A stretch of 64,000 bases of DNA, from positions 79,291 through 143,290 of the forward strand of contig CAJUHZ010000002.1 in NCBI GenBank assembly GCA_910585945.1, written 5' to 3'. This stretch comes from an uncultured Bilophila sp. GTDB lineage: Bacteria; Desulfobacterota; Desulfovibrionia; Desulfovibrionales; Desulfovibrionaceae. The notes under the pieces were generated by a model. It was not told the origin of the DNA, did no database searches, and saw nothing but the letters and a program-made list of their open reading frames with translations. Position 1 is the first letter of the stretch; each line of letters begins with the position of its first letter. A program made the translations under genes and the position numbers. Below, piece after piece: positions 51,047 to 60,039 of this stretch.

Positions 51047-53149
51047 TCATGAGTCCCGCCCCCGCGGCAGCATTGGACGCATGGCGTTCAGGGTGACGCC
51101 GACGGTGGTGACGTTGTGCAGCACGGCGGACAGGCCCGGCGGGACAAGGCCGATCAGCCCGCCCGCGAGGAACAGCGTGTTCAGCGTCATGATCCAGGCA
51201 AAATTGGTGTGGATGCGGCGCAACGCGGCGCGGCCGAGTTCCCGCGCGACAAGCAGGTCGGACAAGCGGCCGTCGGCAAGAACCACATCCGCCACCTCCC
51301 GCGCAAGATCCGCGCCGTCGCGCAGGGAGACGCCGACGTCCGCGGCGGACAGCGCCGGGGAGTCGTTGATGCCGTCGCCCAGCATGATCACGGTTCGGCC
51401 CTCCGCCTGCAAGGCGCGGATCGCCCCGGCCTTGTCGGCGGGGAGCACCTGCGCCCGGTATTCCGCAATGCCGAGCCGCGCGGCCACAGCGCCGGCCGTG
51501 CGCTCGTCGTCTCCTGTCAGCATGATCACGCGCATGTCTTCCCGCCGCAGGCGTTCCACAAGGTGCGGCGCTTCCGGCCGCAGGGGGTCTTCAATCCCCA
51601 CAATGCCGGCCAGCCGGCCGTCCAGAGCCAGATAGAGCAGGCTCAGGCCGCGGGCGGAAAACGCGCGGATGGTCTCGTCCATTTCATCCACGGCCACGCC
51701 TTCGTCATGGCAGACGTAGTGGCGGCTTCCGATCAGCGCCCGTTTGCCGTGCAGGTGGGACGCCACGCCGTGCGCGACGACATATTCCACCTCGGAATGT
51801 TCCTCCGCGTGGAGCAGATTTTCTTTCTCGGCCCTGCGGACCACCGCACGGGCCACCGGATGCGGGAAGTGCTCTTCCAGGCAGGCCGCCAGACGCAAGA
51901 CCTCGGCCCGCCCGTAACCGGGCGCGGGGGCCACTTCCACCACACGGGGGAGGGAATGGGTGAGCGTGCCGGTCTTGTCGAACACCACGGCATCGGCCGA
52001 GGCCAGCGTTTCCAGAAAACGGCCGCCCTTGACCAGCACGCCCCGGCCCGCGCTCTCGCGCATGGCCGAAAGCACGGCCAGAGGGGTAGCCAGACGCAGC
52101 GCGCAAGAATAATCCACCAGCAGCACCGAGGCGGCGCGCGCCGGGTTGCGGGTGACGATCCAGACCAGCCCGGCCAGCAGAAAGCTGAAGGGCGCGGCCA
52201 CGTCGGCAAGACGTTCCGCACGGCCCTGAATGTTGGCCTTGAGATCTTCCGATTCTTCAATAAAGCGGACGATCCGGCTCAATCGCGTGCCGTCGCCCAC
52301 GCCTGTGGCGCGGATGACAAGTTCACCCTCCTCGACCACTGTCCCCGCGAAAACAGACGCGCCGGCGGCCCGGCGCACGCCGAGCGGCTCGCCGGTCAGG
52401 GATGCCTGGTTCACCACCGCCTCGCCGGAAACGACAACCCCATCCACGGCAATGGCCGCGCCGGAACGCGCCATCACAAGGTCGTTTTCACGGAGGCTGT
52501 CCAGAGGCACGGCGATTTCCCGGCCGTCCCGCCGGACCCACACCGTGTCGATATTCAGAGCCAGACGCTCCGCAAGACTGTCCAAAGACTTCTTGCGCGT
52601 CCATTCGGCCAGAACGTCGCCAAAGCCGAGCAACACGGTCAGCAGACTTGCCGTGCGAACGTCGCGCCGCAGAAGCGAAACCCCGATGGCGGCCGCGTCC
52701 AGCACATCCACATTGACGTGTCCCCTGCCGAGAGCGGCCAGCCCCTTTTTGAGAAAGGGCAACGCGCCGAACACGGCCAGACCGGCCCGGACCGCCAGGG
52801 GCAGGAAAGGCCGCACGAAGATGTAGCGCGCCAGCGGCCACAAGCCGCCTGCCATGCCTTCCCCGCTTCCGGCCGCCAGAACTGAAGGAACTGGCGGAAC
52901 CGCGGCCGGCCCGGCAGGGGTCTTGCCCGGGGCAAGCCCCCCGCCCAGCATCCGGCAAACCGCCATCCTGGCCGCGGCATCCGCGGAAAAGACAAGCACG
53001 CTTCCCGTCAGGGCGCACACGCGCGTCTCCCGCAGGCCGGGGATCGCCGCCAGGGCCGCGCTCAGGCGCCCGGCTTCACGGGCGCTCAGTCCGCGCGACG
53101 CGCGAAAGCGCATCCGCCCCGGCAATTCATGGACAAGAGCGAACACCAT
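51047..53149 (-). CDS. P1B-type metal-translocating ATPase with SCA motif (P1B-6/FezB-like)
   Basis: A 700-residue P-type ATPase. Residues ~1-65 form an HMA-like domain without CxxC (ELPGRMRFRASRGLSAREAG). Actuator motif SLTGEPLGVRR, phosphorylation motif VVFDKTGTLTHSL and hinge MLGDGINDSPALSAADVGV are all intact. The transmembrane metal motif reads DYSCALRLATP, with SCA in place of the CPC or SPC of Cu, Zn and Co pumps. I associate this with the poorly known P1B-6 group that includes the ferrosome ATPase FezB. The direct neighbour of FeoB and an HMA-like protein, it probably moves iron. Start ATG 53149 has GAGG upstream. Confidence 0.88.
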   Translation of the reverse strand: MVFALVHELPGRMRFRASRGLSAREAGRLSAALAAIPGLRETRVCALTGSVLVFSADAAARMAVCRMLGGGLAPGKTPAGPAAVPPVPSVLAAGSGEGMAGGLWPLARYIFVRPFLPLAVRAGLAVFGALPFLKKGLAALGRGHVNVDVLDAAAIGVSLLRRDVRTASLLTVLLGFGDVLAEWTRKKSLDSLAERLALNIDTVWVRRDGREIAVPLDSLRENDLVMARSGAAIAVDGVVVSGEAVVNQASLTGEPLGVRRAAGASVFAGTVVEEGELVIRATGVGDGTRLSRIVRFIEESEDLKANIQGRAERLADVAAPFSFLLAGLVWIVTRNPARAASVLLVDYSCALRLATPLAVLSAMRESAGRGVLVKGGRFLETLASADAVVFDKTGTLTHSLPRVVEVAPAPGYGRAEVLRLAACLEEHFPHPVARAVVRRAEKENLLHAEEHSEVEYVVAHGVASHLHGKRALIGSRHYVCHDEGVAVDEMDETIRAFSARGLSLLYLALDGRLAGIVGIEDPLRPEAPHLVERLRREDMRVIMLTGDDERTAGAVAARLGIAEYRAQVLPADKAGAIRALQAEGRTVIMLGDGINDSPALSAADVGVSLRDGADLAREVADVVLADGRLSDLLVARELGRAALRRIHTNFAWIMTLNTLFLAGGLIGLVPPGLSAVLHNVTTVGVTLNAMRPMLPRGRDS

Positions 53150-53156
53150 GCGATCC

Positions 53157-53474
53157 TCAGGCGGGCTGGCGTGACTGCATGGCGTCGGCGCTGTCCGCGC
53201 CCGGCTCGGCGGCAGGGGGCACATCCGGGGCGACCGCCCGGGCTTCCTTGCGCTGTTCGGCGGCGTGGCGCGCCTCGGCCATCAGATCTTCCATGTTCTC
53301 CCGCGCGGTCTCCACCCTGGCCATGACAGCGTCCCTGGCGTCCATTCCCTTGCTGATCAGATCGGCAGCCAGGGGTTTGAAATCCAGCTTGCCCCTGCTC
53401 ACGGCCGTCGCGCCAAGCGCGCCGAGGGCGAGACCGCCGAGGAAAAAAAGCCCATACTTCATGCCTTCGTTCAT
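53157..53474 (-). CDS. GxxxG-rich membrane-anchored protein (DUF6110/FezA-like)
   Basis: A 105-residue protein. The N-terminal span YGLFFLGGLALGALGATAVS carries a GG-x-x-x-G-x-x-G pattern suited to helix packing. It is followed by SRGKLDFKPLAADLISKGMD and a basic/acidic helix (AVMARVETARENMEDLMAEA), then a disordered Pro/Ala/Asp-rich tail. The layout recalls small proteins adjacent to P1B-6 ATPases in ferrosome clusters (FezA) and the DUF6110 family; this is recall, not a search. AAAGGAG precedes ATG 53474, and it is 7 bp upstream of the ATPase. Confidence 0.7.
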   Translation of the reverse strand: MNEGMKYGLFFLGGLALGALGATAVSRGKLDFKPLAADLISKGMDARDAVMARVETARENMEDLMAEARHAAEQRKEARAVAPDVPPAAEPGADSADAMQSRQPA

Positions 53475-53536
53475 GTCATGTCTCCTTTTTGTTATGGTTC
53501 AGACCCGGCCGTCAGACCGGGACGCCTGAAGAACCG

Positions 53537-55795
53537 TCACCCCCAGACCCGCGAGCCGATCTGGTAGGCCGTCACAGCCACGGCGTAGGCCAGGCCGGTG
53601 CTGAACAACATGCTGAACGCCACCCAGCCCCAACTGCCCGCCTCGTGCCGGATGACCACCAGGGTCACGAAGCATGGCGAATAGAGCAGCACAAAGAGCA
53701 TGAGAGCCAGGCCCGTCGCCCTTGACCAGCCCGGATCGGCGGCGATGCGAGCGGCCAGGGGCGCGGCGTCCTCGGGGTCCTGCTCACCGAGGGAGTAGGC
53801 AGTGCCGAGGGTGGCGACCACGGCTTCCTTGGCGGCAATGCCGGCAAGCATGGCGATGTTGGTGCGCCAGTCAAAACCGGCGGGGCGCGTCAGCGGTTCA
53901 AGGGCCGATCCCACCCGGCCGGCCAGGGAATGCCGCAGTTCGGCGGCCCCCAGTTCCTGCCGCGCCTGCTCAATCGCTTCGTTCAGGGGGGCGGCTTCGG
54001 CCGCGTCCGGGGGCAGGGCGGCAAGGCGATCTTCCAGCGCGCCAATGCGCTGTTCGTAGGGAGCGGCGGCCTCGGGGTCCAGCGTCGGGAAGGTCATGCC
54101 GGCCCAGATCAGGATGGAAATGGCCACCAGCACCGTGCCGGCCTTTTTCAAATACATCCAGGTCCGCTCCCAGCAGTGGATGAGCAGGCTTCGCAGGGTG
54201 GGCAGGCGATAGGGGGGCAGTTCCATGACAAAGGGCGTGGACTCGCCCCGGATCACCGTGGAGCGCAGAAGGCGCGCGGTGAGCAGGGCCGCGGCCCAGC
54301 CGGCAAGCGTGAGCAGAAACAGGGTCACGGCTTCGTTTCCCGGGAAAAAGACGCCCGCAACCAGCAGAAAAACCGGGAGCTTCGCGCCGCAGGCCATATA
54401 GGGGAGGGTCAGCAGGGTGGCGAGCTTTTCGCGCGGGCTTCGCAGGGTGCGCGTGGCCATGACCCCGGGTATGGCGCAGCCCCCGGCAATGCCGCCGGCG
54501 ACGATGTAGGGCATTACCGAGCAGCCGTGCAGGCCAAAGGCGCGGAACACCCTGTCCACCATGTAGGCGATGCGCGCCATGTAGCCCGAGTCTTCCAGAA
54601 ACGCCACAAAGAGAAACATGATCATGATGAGCGGCACAAAACTCACCACCCCGCCCACGCCGTCGATGATCCCGCTGACCACCAGAGACTTGAGAAAGCC
54701 CTCCGGCAGGATGTCGGAGAGCGTGTCGCCGAGCCAGCCGAAACCGTCCTCCACCCAGCCTTGCGGATACGCGCCCACATCAAAGGTCACCTGAAACATG
54801 ACGTAGAGGATGCCGAGCATGATCAGCGGCCCGAACAGGGCGTTGGTGAACACCTTGTCCAGCTTGTCGGTGAGCGCCATGCGATCCCTGTGCCCCTCGC
54901 GGGAGATCACCCCGGCGCTGAGCACGCCGCGGATGTACCCGTAGCGGTAATCCGCAATGATCGCCTCGGTGGAGGCGTTGAGCGTCGCTCTGATATGGGC
55001 GCTTACGACGTCGTGCAGGTCTTGCAGCTTCTCCGCGACTTCGGGCGCGGCCTCGCGCACTTCTTCCCGCACGCGCTCGTCGCCCTCCAGCAGCTTCACG
55101 GCGATCCAGCGGGGGCGATACCAATGCTCCAGAACGCGCCGCTCCGTCAGCAGGGTTTCCATTTCAGCGATCACCGGGTCAAGATCCGGGCCGTAGCTGA
55201 TGCGCAGGGGTTCGCGCCGGGCGTTCTCCCGCCCGAAGGCGACGGCGGCCGCCATGATTTCCTTCAGCCCCTCGCCGGTGCGGGCCACGGTTTCCCCCAC
55301 CGGAACGCCGAGACGCCGCCCGAGCATTTCGCTGTTGATGTGCATCCCGGCCCGGCGCGCCTCGTCCATCATGTTCAGGGCCAGGGCCACGGGGATGCCC
55401 ATTTCCATGATCTGCACGGTGAGCAGCAGGTTGCGCTCAAGCGCCGAGGCGTCCACCACGTCCACCACGGCCAGCGGCGTCTCGCGCGAGAGCACCTCGC
55501 GGGTGACGATCTCTTCGGCGGAATAGGCCGTCAGCGAATAGGTTCCGGGCAGGTCCACAAGGGTCACTTCCGTATCGTCCAGCCGGAAGACGCCCTCTTT
55601 CTTTTCCACGGTCACGCCGGGGTAGTTGCCCACATGCTGGCGCGAGCCGGTATAGGCGTTGAACGCCGTGGTCTTGCCCGAATTGGGATTGCCGGCCAGG
55701 GCGATGCGCGCCTTGCGCTCGTGCAGGGGGATCACGCGGCCGCCTTTCCCCTCGCCGGCAGGAGTTTCGGGATGCAGTTCGCTTGCCTGACTCAT
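53537..55795 (-). CDS. feoB: Ferrous iron transport GTPase
   Basis: A 752-residue Fe2+ permease. The cytosolic G domain has G1 ALAGNPNSGKTTAFNAYTG, GNYPGVTVEKKEG, G3 VDLPGTYSLTAYS and G4 ALNMMDEA. The core membrane part has the two Gate motifs (ACGAKLPVFLLVAGVFFPGN near residue 455 and related segment in the second half) with ALFGPLIMLGILYVMFQVTF as span 1. A coiled helical insertion (LEDRLAALPPDAAEAAPLNE) lies near 600. ATG 55795 is 2 bp after feoA. Full length. Confidence 0.97.
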   Translation of the reverse strand: MSQASELHPETPAGEGKGGRVIPLHERKARIALAGNPNSGKTTAFNAYTGSRQHVGNYPGVTVEKKEGVFRLDDTEVTLVDLPGTYSLTAYSAEEIVTREVLSRETPLAVVDVVDASALERNLLLTVQIMEMGIPVALALNMMDEARRAGMHINSEMLGRRLGVPVGETVARTGEGLKEIMAAAVAFGRENARREPLRISYGPDLDPVIAEMETLLTERRVLEHWYRPRWIAVKLLEGDERVREEVREAAPEVAEKLQDLHDVVSAHIRATLNASTEAIIADYRYGYIRGVLSAGVISREGHRDRMALTDKLDKVFTNALFGPLIMLGILYVMFQVTFDVGAYPQGWVEDGFGWLGDTLSDILPEGFLKSLVVSGIIDGVGGVVSFVPLIMIMFLFVAFLEDSGYMARIAYMVDRVFRAFGLHGCSVMPYIVAGGIAGGCAIPGVMATRTLRSPREKLATLLTLPYMACGAKLPVFLLVAGVFFPGNEAVTLFLLTLAGWAAALLTARLLRSTVIRGESTPFVMELPPYRLPTLRSLLIHCWERTWMYLKKAGTVLVAISILIWAGMTFPTLDPEAAAPYEQRIGALEDRLAALPPDAAEAAPLNEAIEQARQELGAAELRHSLAGRVGSALEPLTRPAGFDWRTNIAMLAGIAAKEAVVATLGTAYSLGEQDPEDAAPLAARIAADPGWSRATGLALMLFVLLYSPCFVTLVVIRHEAGSWGWVAFSMLFSTGLAYAVAVTAYQIGSRVWG

Positions 55796-55797
55796 GC

Positions 55798-56028
55798 TCA
55801 GTTCACCTCCACTGTAATGTAGTCGGCCTCACGATTGCGCAGGGCCAGCGTGATCCCGGAGAGCCGCAGGGCGACGGGATCGTGCAGGGGGGCCTTCCCC
55901 ACCACTTCCAAAGCCGCACCGGGAATCAACCCCATGTCGCGAATCCGCCTGCCAAGCTCGCCTTCGGCCAGAATCCGGGCGATGTTCGCCTTCCGCCCGA
56001 TCCCGAGATCACGCAATCCCATCTGCAT
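55798..56028 (-). CDS. feoA: Ferrous iron transport accessory protein, SH3-like
   Basis: A 76-residue FeoA: LGRRIRDMGLIPGAALEVVG is the family core, and LHDPVALRLSGITLALRNRE the SH3-like remainder. It assists FeoB. AAGGAG precedes ATG 56028. First gene of the feo run; the upstream gap holds an R2 repeat, with a small Cys-rich gene and a Fur-like site beyond it. Confidence 0.95.
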   Translation of the reverse strand: MQMGLRDLGIGRKANIARILAEGELGRRIRDMGLIPGAALEVVGKAPLHDPVALRLSGITLALRNREADYITVEVN

Positions 56029-56065
56029 AGCTTTCTCCTTTTTCAGGGTAGCAACTCAGAACTTT

Positions 56066-56170
56066 TGGGGGCTTCTCGCCCCCAACCCCCTCGGCAGGGG
56101 AATGATTCCCCTGCACCCCCAATGGCCGCCGGCTCTTTGCGCAGGCCGGCATCCCGGGGGGGAACCGGGA
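56066..56170. repeat. G-rich hairpin repeat R2, copy
   Basis: TGGGGGCTTCTCGCCCCCA, GCAGGGGAATGATTCCCC and a GCCGGC-type hairpin; inverse orientation to the full copy at 34380-34519. Confidence 0.65.
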
Positions 56171-56266
56171 CATCGTGTTTCCCCGGACAACCCGGCATTG
56201 CCGCCGCGTCAGTCCCCTGTCTGACGGAAAAGTTCAGGGAACAACTTCCGCACAGCGACGGCGCAT

Positions 56267-56401
56267 TTACGGCCGCCGGGCCTTGCCGCAACATCCCGGG
56301 CACCCGGAACACCCGCAACCGCCGCGCCCGGCCTTGCGCGCCCTGTTGACGACGAACGCCAGGGCAGCCGCGACTATCAGCACGACCAGCGCTGTTTCCA
56401 T
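56267..56401 (-). CDS. FeoB-associated Cys-rich membrane protein
   Basis: A 44-residue protein: one membrane span (TALVVLIVAAALAFVVN), a basic linker and the Cys-rich tail GCGCSGCPGCCGKARRP. This is the pattern of the FeoB-associated Cys-rich family (small proteins encoded next to feoAB). GGAGG precedes ATG 56401. The gene sits upstream of feoA on the same strand, separated by a repeat, with a Fur-like box further upstream. Confidence 0.88.
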   Translation of the reverse strand: METALVVLIVAAALAFVVNRARKAGRGGCGCSGCPGCCGKARRP

Positions 56402-56507
56402 AACGCCTCCATACAGGTCATTTCGCACATCTCCCGCCGGGCAATCATGCGAACCGCCCGCGTCAGGGAAGCTGTGCCACAACTTGATAAATGTTGTCAA
56501 GAAATAT

Positions 56508-56526
56508 GAAATCGATTTTCATTTTC
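56508..56526 (-). promoter_or_regulatory. Possible Fur box upstream of the feo locus
   Basis: On the minus strand the sequence is GAAAATGAAAATCGATTTC, matching the 19-bp Fur consensus at 14 positions by eye. It is 107 bp upstream of the Cys-rich gene, with TTGACA (56493-56498 on the minus strand) nearby. It would place the iron genes under Fur control. Confidence 0.45.
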
Positions 56527-56650
56527 CCATGCGGAAAGTCCGAGGTGACAAAGCGCCGTTCGTGCTTATGTGAAAGGAACGCCCTCCTCCCGGCCGGAAC
56601 GCTCCGGCGGCGGCCGGGGGAGAAAACGTGCATTTCGCAAGGGGATTGCC

Positions 56651-57190
56651 ATGACGGACATTCGGGGAACGACGATTCTGGCCGTGCGGCGCAACGGCGC
56701 GGTGGCTCTTGTCGGGGACGGGCAGGTGACGCAGGGTCAGAGCCTGATCATGAAACACGGCGCGAAAAAAGTGCGGCGCATGTACAAGGGGCGCATCATC
56801 GCGGGCTTTGCCGGGGCCACGGCCGACGCCTTCACGCTGTTCGAGCGGCTGGAAGCCCGCCTGGAAGAGTGCGGGGGGAACCTCACCCGCGCCGCCGTGG
56901 AACTGGCCAAGGACTGGCGCAAGGACAAGTATCTCCGCCGGCTGGAGGCCATGCTGCTGGCGGCCGACAGGGATCACACCTTCATCCTGAGCGGCACGGG
57001 CGACGTGATCGAGCCGGACGACGGCGTGGCCGCCATCGGGAGCGGCGGGGCCTACGCCCTGTCCGCAGCGCGGGCGCTGCTCCGGCACAGCGATCTGGAC
57101 GCCGCGAGCATCGCGCGGGAGAGCATGGCCATTGCGGCGGAACTGTGCGTCTTCACCAACGATCGCCTGACGCTGGAAACGCTGGAGTGA
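56651..57190 (+). CDS. hslV: HslV-type ATP-dependent protease subunit
   Basis: A 179-residue Ntn hydrolase. RGTTILAVRRNGAVALVGDG places the catalytic Thr after a short propeptide (MTDIRG), as in other Deltaproteobacteria. GQVTQGQSLIMKHGAKKVRR, MYKGRIIAGFAGATADAFTL and IGSGGAYALSAARAL are the family blocks. It forms the proteolytic core of HslUV. The partner ATPase hslU is not next to it; an ABC transporter follows instead. Start ATG 56651. Confidence 0.95.
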   Translation: MTDIRGTTILAVRRNGAVALVGDGQVTQGQSLIMKHGAKKVRRMYKGRIIAGFAGATADAFTLFERLEARLEECGGNLTRAAVELAKDWRKDKYLRRLEAMLLAADRDHTFILSGTGDVIEPDDGVAAIGSGGAYALSAARALLRHSDLDAASIARESMAIAAELCVFTNDRLTLETLE

Positions 57191-57266
57191 CGGCCGGATG
57201 AACGGCGGGCGGCCTTGCAAACCGCCCTGTCTTGCGTGATCGGACGGGGCACGGTAAGACTGGAAA

Positions 57267-58088
57267 ATGCTCCCGAGACAGGCTTTCGTCATCGCAGCCG
57301 GCGGATCGCGCCGCGCGTCGTACCGCCTGAAGCAGGCGGGGCGTTTCGTCGCGCTCGCTCTGGCGGGGTGGGGGCTGCTCTGGCTGTGCGCGCGGATCGG
57401 GGCGGCCGTCTCGGACTACAACTGGCAGTGGAACCGTGTCTGGCGTCACCTGGGACGGTGGACGGCAGAGGGATTTGAAGCCGGGCCTTTGCTGGAGGGG
57501 CTTGGCATGACGCTCGGCATTGCCGCCGCCGGTTTCTGTCTGGCGACGGTTCTGGGGCTTGGCGCGGCTGTCCTGCGACTTGCGCCCTGGCCTGTGGGCC
57601 GGCTGCTGGCCGGGGCGTATGTGGGAGCGTTGCGCAACACGCCGTTGCTCCTGCAACTTTTTTTCGTCTATTTTCTGCTCTCTCCGCTGTTCGCCCTGGG
57701 GCCATTCGGTTCGGCTGTTCTGGCGCTCGGCGCGTTCGAGGGCGCGTACATGGCCGAACTCTTCCGCGCCGGCCTGCTCGGCGTGCCGCGATCCCAGTGG
57801 GAAGCGGGGCTGAGTCTCGGCTTCGGCACGGCGGAGACCTTGCGCCTGGTGATCCTGCCGCAGGCGATGCGGCGGATGCTCCCGCCCCTGACGAGTCAGA
57901 TCGTGACCCTGATCAAGGACACGTCGCTGGTCAGCGCCATTGCCGTGGCGGATCTCACCATGCGCGCTCAGGAAGTCATTGCCGAAACCTTCCTGGCGTT
58001 TGAAATCTGGCTGCTGACGGCCGGGATCTACCTTGCGCTGACCTTGTGCGTGTCCCTCCCTGCAAGGCGGCTTGAGCGGCGGTTCTGA
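57267..58088 (+). CDS. Polar amino-acid ABC transporter permease
   Basis: A 273-residue inner-membrane permease of the His/Glu/Gln (HisMQ) type. About five to six spans; the EAA loop, which contacts the ATPase, reads EAGLSLGFGTAETLRLVILP near residue 195. YVGALRNTPLLLQLFFVYF is the conserved early segment. It is 76 bp after hslV, with little sign of a ribosome-binding site. Partners: the binding protein (58273) and second permease (59073). Confidence 0.92.
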   Translation: MLPRQAFVIAAGGSRRASYRLKQAGRFVALALAGWGLLWLCARIGAAVSDYNWQWNRVWRHLGRWTAEGFEAGPLLEGLGMTLGIAAAGFCLATVLGLGAAVLRLAPWPVGRLLAGAYVGALRNTPLLLQLFFVYFLLSPLFALGPFGSAVLALGAFEGAYMAELFRAGLLGVPRSQWEAGLSLGFGTAETLRLVILPQAMRRMLPPLTSQIVTLIKDTSLVSAIAVADLTMRAQEVIAETFLAFEIWLLTAGIYLALTLCVSLPARRLERRF

Positions 58089-58105
58089 AGCCGGATCGGC
58101 ATCGT

Positions 58106-58235
58106 CGGGGCGCTGCCCCGCACCCCGCCGGGGGAAATGATTTCCCCCCGGACCTGATATGCCCCCTCGGTTGGGGTACATGTTTTTTGCCTGATGGCAA
58201 AACCGCCGCCGGGAGTTTGGGGGCGAACGGCCCCG
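58106..58235. repeat. G-rich hairpin repeat R2, copy
   Basis: CGGGGCGCTGCCCCG, GGGGGAAATGATTTCCCCC, a TTTTTTGCCTGATGGCAAAA hairpin and GTTTGGGGGCGAACGGCCCC. It interrupts the ABC transporter operon between permease 1 and the binding protein. Confidence 0.65.
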
Positions 58236-58272
58236 CAAATGGCAACGCGACCTGCTGCCAAAGGAGACAGGG

Positions 58273-59076
58273 ATGAAAGGCATCAAGACATTGGTTACCG
58301 CGCTGCTGGCCTGCGTGCTGCTTGGCGCGCCGGCTCGGGCGGCGGAAACGTCGCTCATGGATCGGATCCTTGAACGCGGGGTGATCCGCGTGGGCTTCTC
58401 GTCCTTCGTACCCTGGGCCATGCAGGGCAAGGACGGCGAATTCATCGGCTTCGAGGTGGACGTGGCCAAACGCCTGGCCAGGGATCTTGGCGTGGATATC
58501 CAGCTTGTGCCCACGCGCTGGGCAGGGATCATCCCGGCGCTGCTGGCCGACAAGTTCGACGTGATCATCGGCAGTATGAGCGTCACCACGGAGCGCAACC
58601 TCAAGGGCAATTTCACCATTCCCTACGATTTCGCCGCCATTGAGGCCGTGGCCAACAAGCAGAAGACGCAGGGGATGCGCTTCCCCGACGATTACGACAA
58701 GCCCGGCGTGATCATCGCGGTGCGCAGCGGCGGGACGCCCGCGATCGTGGCCAGGAAACTGTTCCCCAGGGCCACGGTGCGCCCCTTTGACGATGAAGCC
58801 CCTGCTGTTCAGGACGTGATCGCCGGCCGCTCGCACATGATGCTCTCTTCCGCGCCCCTGCCCGCGTTCGAGAGCCTGAAAAACCCGGATGTTCTGTACC
58901 AGCCCTCCACGCAGGCGCTGTCCAGCCAGCCCGTGGGTTTTGTGATCCGCAAGGGCGACGTGGACACGCTCAATGTGCTTGACAACTGGATCCGGATGGT
59001 GGAGGCGGAAGGCTGGCTGGCCGAGCGCAAGGCCTACTGGTTCCGCGGCACGGATTGGGAAAAGCTGGTTCGATGA
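58273..59076 (+). CDS. Polar amino-acid ABC transporter substrate-binding protein
   Basis: A 267-residue periplasmic protein. Signal peptide IKTLVTALLACVLLGAPARA, then a bilobed SBP family 3 domain: LERGVIRVGFSSFVPWAMQG, FIGFEVDVAKRLARDLGVDI, WAGIIPALLADKFDVIIGSM and TTERNLKGNFTIPYDF. The class binds polar amino acids or opines. AAGGAGACAGGG precedes ATG 58273. It overlaps the second permease gene by 4 bp (ATGA). Confidence 0.94.
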   Translation: MKGIKTLVTALLACVLLGAPARAAETSLMDRILERGVIRVGFSSFVPWAMQGKDGEFIGFEVDVAKRLARDLGVDIQLVPTRWAGIIPALLADKFDVIIGSMSVTTERNLKGNFTIPYDFAAIEAVANKQKTQGMRFPDDYDKPGVIIAVRSGGTPAIVARKLFPRATVRPFDDEAPAVQDVIAGRSHMMLSSAPLPAFESLKNPDVLYQPSTQALSSQPVGFVIRKGDVDTLNVLDNWIRMVEAEGWLAERKAYWFRGTDWEKLVR

Positions 59077-60038
59077 ACGGACGCGGGCCGGCATACGGGA
59101 TGGGCGATCCCCCGGAAAGCGGGTGGACGCCCTTTGCCCGCCCTGCCCGGGCGAACCGACAGGGGCGGCAGGGACGGCGTCCGCGTCTGGCATGGCCGGA
59201 CGCGGTGATCCTCGCCCTGCTCGCCTGCGCCGCGATCTGGTGCGCGTGGCGCATGGCGGCACTGCCCGAATACCACTGGCAGTGGTCCCTGCTGGGGGAC
59301 TTCCTGATCCGGCGGGACGCCTCCGGCGGCCTTGAGGCCGGTCTGCTCCTGCGCGGCCTTGGCGTCACCATCCGGATCGGCCTGTGGTCCATGCTGCTCG
59401 CGCTGGGCGTCGGCGCGCTTGTGGGACTGCCGAGCGCGAACGCGCGCGGGCTTGCCGCCCTGCCCGGCCAGATCTACGTCAATCTTGTCCGAAACACGCC
59501 GCCGCTGGTTCTGCTCTTCCTCATCTATTTTTTCGCGAGCGGCCTGCTGCCCGTGCCCGCGCTGGAAAACGCGATCCGCGCCCTGCCCGAAGCGGCGCGG
59601 ACGATCATCGCCTTCGGCTTTGCCCCGCCCGGCCAGATGGATCGCATGATCGCGGCCGTGCTGGCCCTCGGCCTGTACGAAGGCGCGTATGTGGCGGAAA
59701 TTGTGCGGGGCGGCGTGGAAAGCGTGCCCAAAGGCCAATGGGAAGCCGCGGCCGCGCTCGGGTTTTCTTCCCCGGACCGTCTGCGGCTGATCATCCTCCC
59801 GCAGGCGACGCGCGCCATTCTGCCGCCCCTGGCCGGGCAGACCATTTCCACGTTCAAGGATTCGGCCCTGGCCTCGCTCATTTCCCTGCCGGAGCTTACC
59901 TTTCAGAGCCTGGAAGTCATGGCCGTCAGCCGCATGACCTTTGAGATCTGGATCAGCGCGGGCGTGCTCTACCTGGCGATCGGCGCGGCCTGCGCCGCCC
60001 TTGGAAAACGTCTGGAAGAAAAAGGCAAAAGCATGTAG
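59073..60038 (+). CDS. Polar amino-acid ABC transporter permease
   Basis: A 321-residue HisMQ-type permease with an unusually long, basic N-terminal tail (~50 residues, ARANRQGRQGRRPRLAWPDA) before the first span. IYVNLVRNTPPLVLLFLIYF and the EAA loop EAAAALGFSSPDRLRLIILP are present, then AILPPLAGQTISTFKDSALA. Its start overlaps the binding-protein stop codon. The ATPase subunit gene is missing from this locus. A partial R1 repeat begins two bases after its stop. Confidence 0.92.
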   Translation: MNGRGPAYGMGDPPESGWTPFARPARANRQGRQGRRPRLAWPDAVILALLACAAIWCAWRMAALPEYHWQWSLLGDFLIRRDASGGLEAGLLLRGLGVTIRIGLWSMLLALGVGALVGLPSANARGLAALPGQIYVNLVRNTPPLVLLFLIYFFASGLLPVPALENAIRALPEAARTIIAFGFAPPGQMDRMIAAVLALGLYEGAYVAEIVRGGVESVPKGQWEAAAALGFSSPDRLRLIILPQATRAILPPLAGQTISTFKDSALASLISLPELTFQSLEVMAVSRMTFEIWISAGVLYLAIGAACAALGKRLEEKGKSM

Positions 60039-60039
60039 G

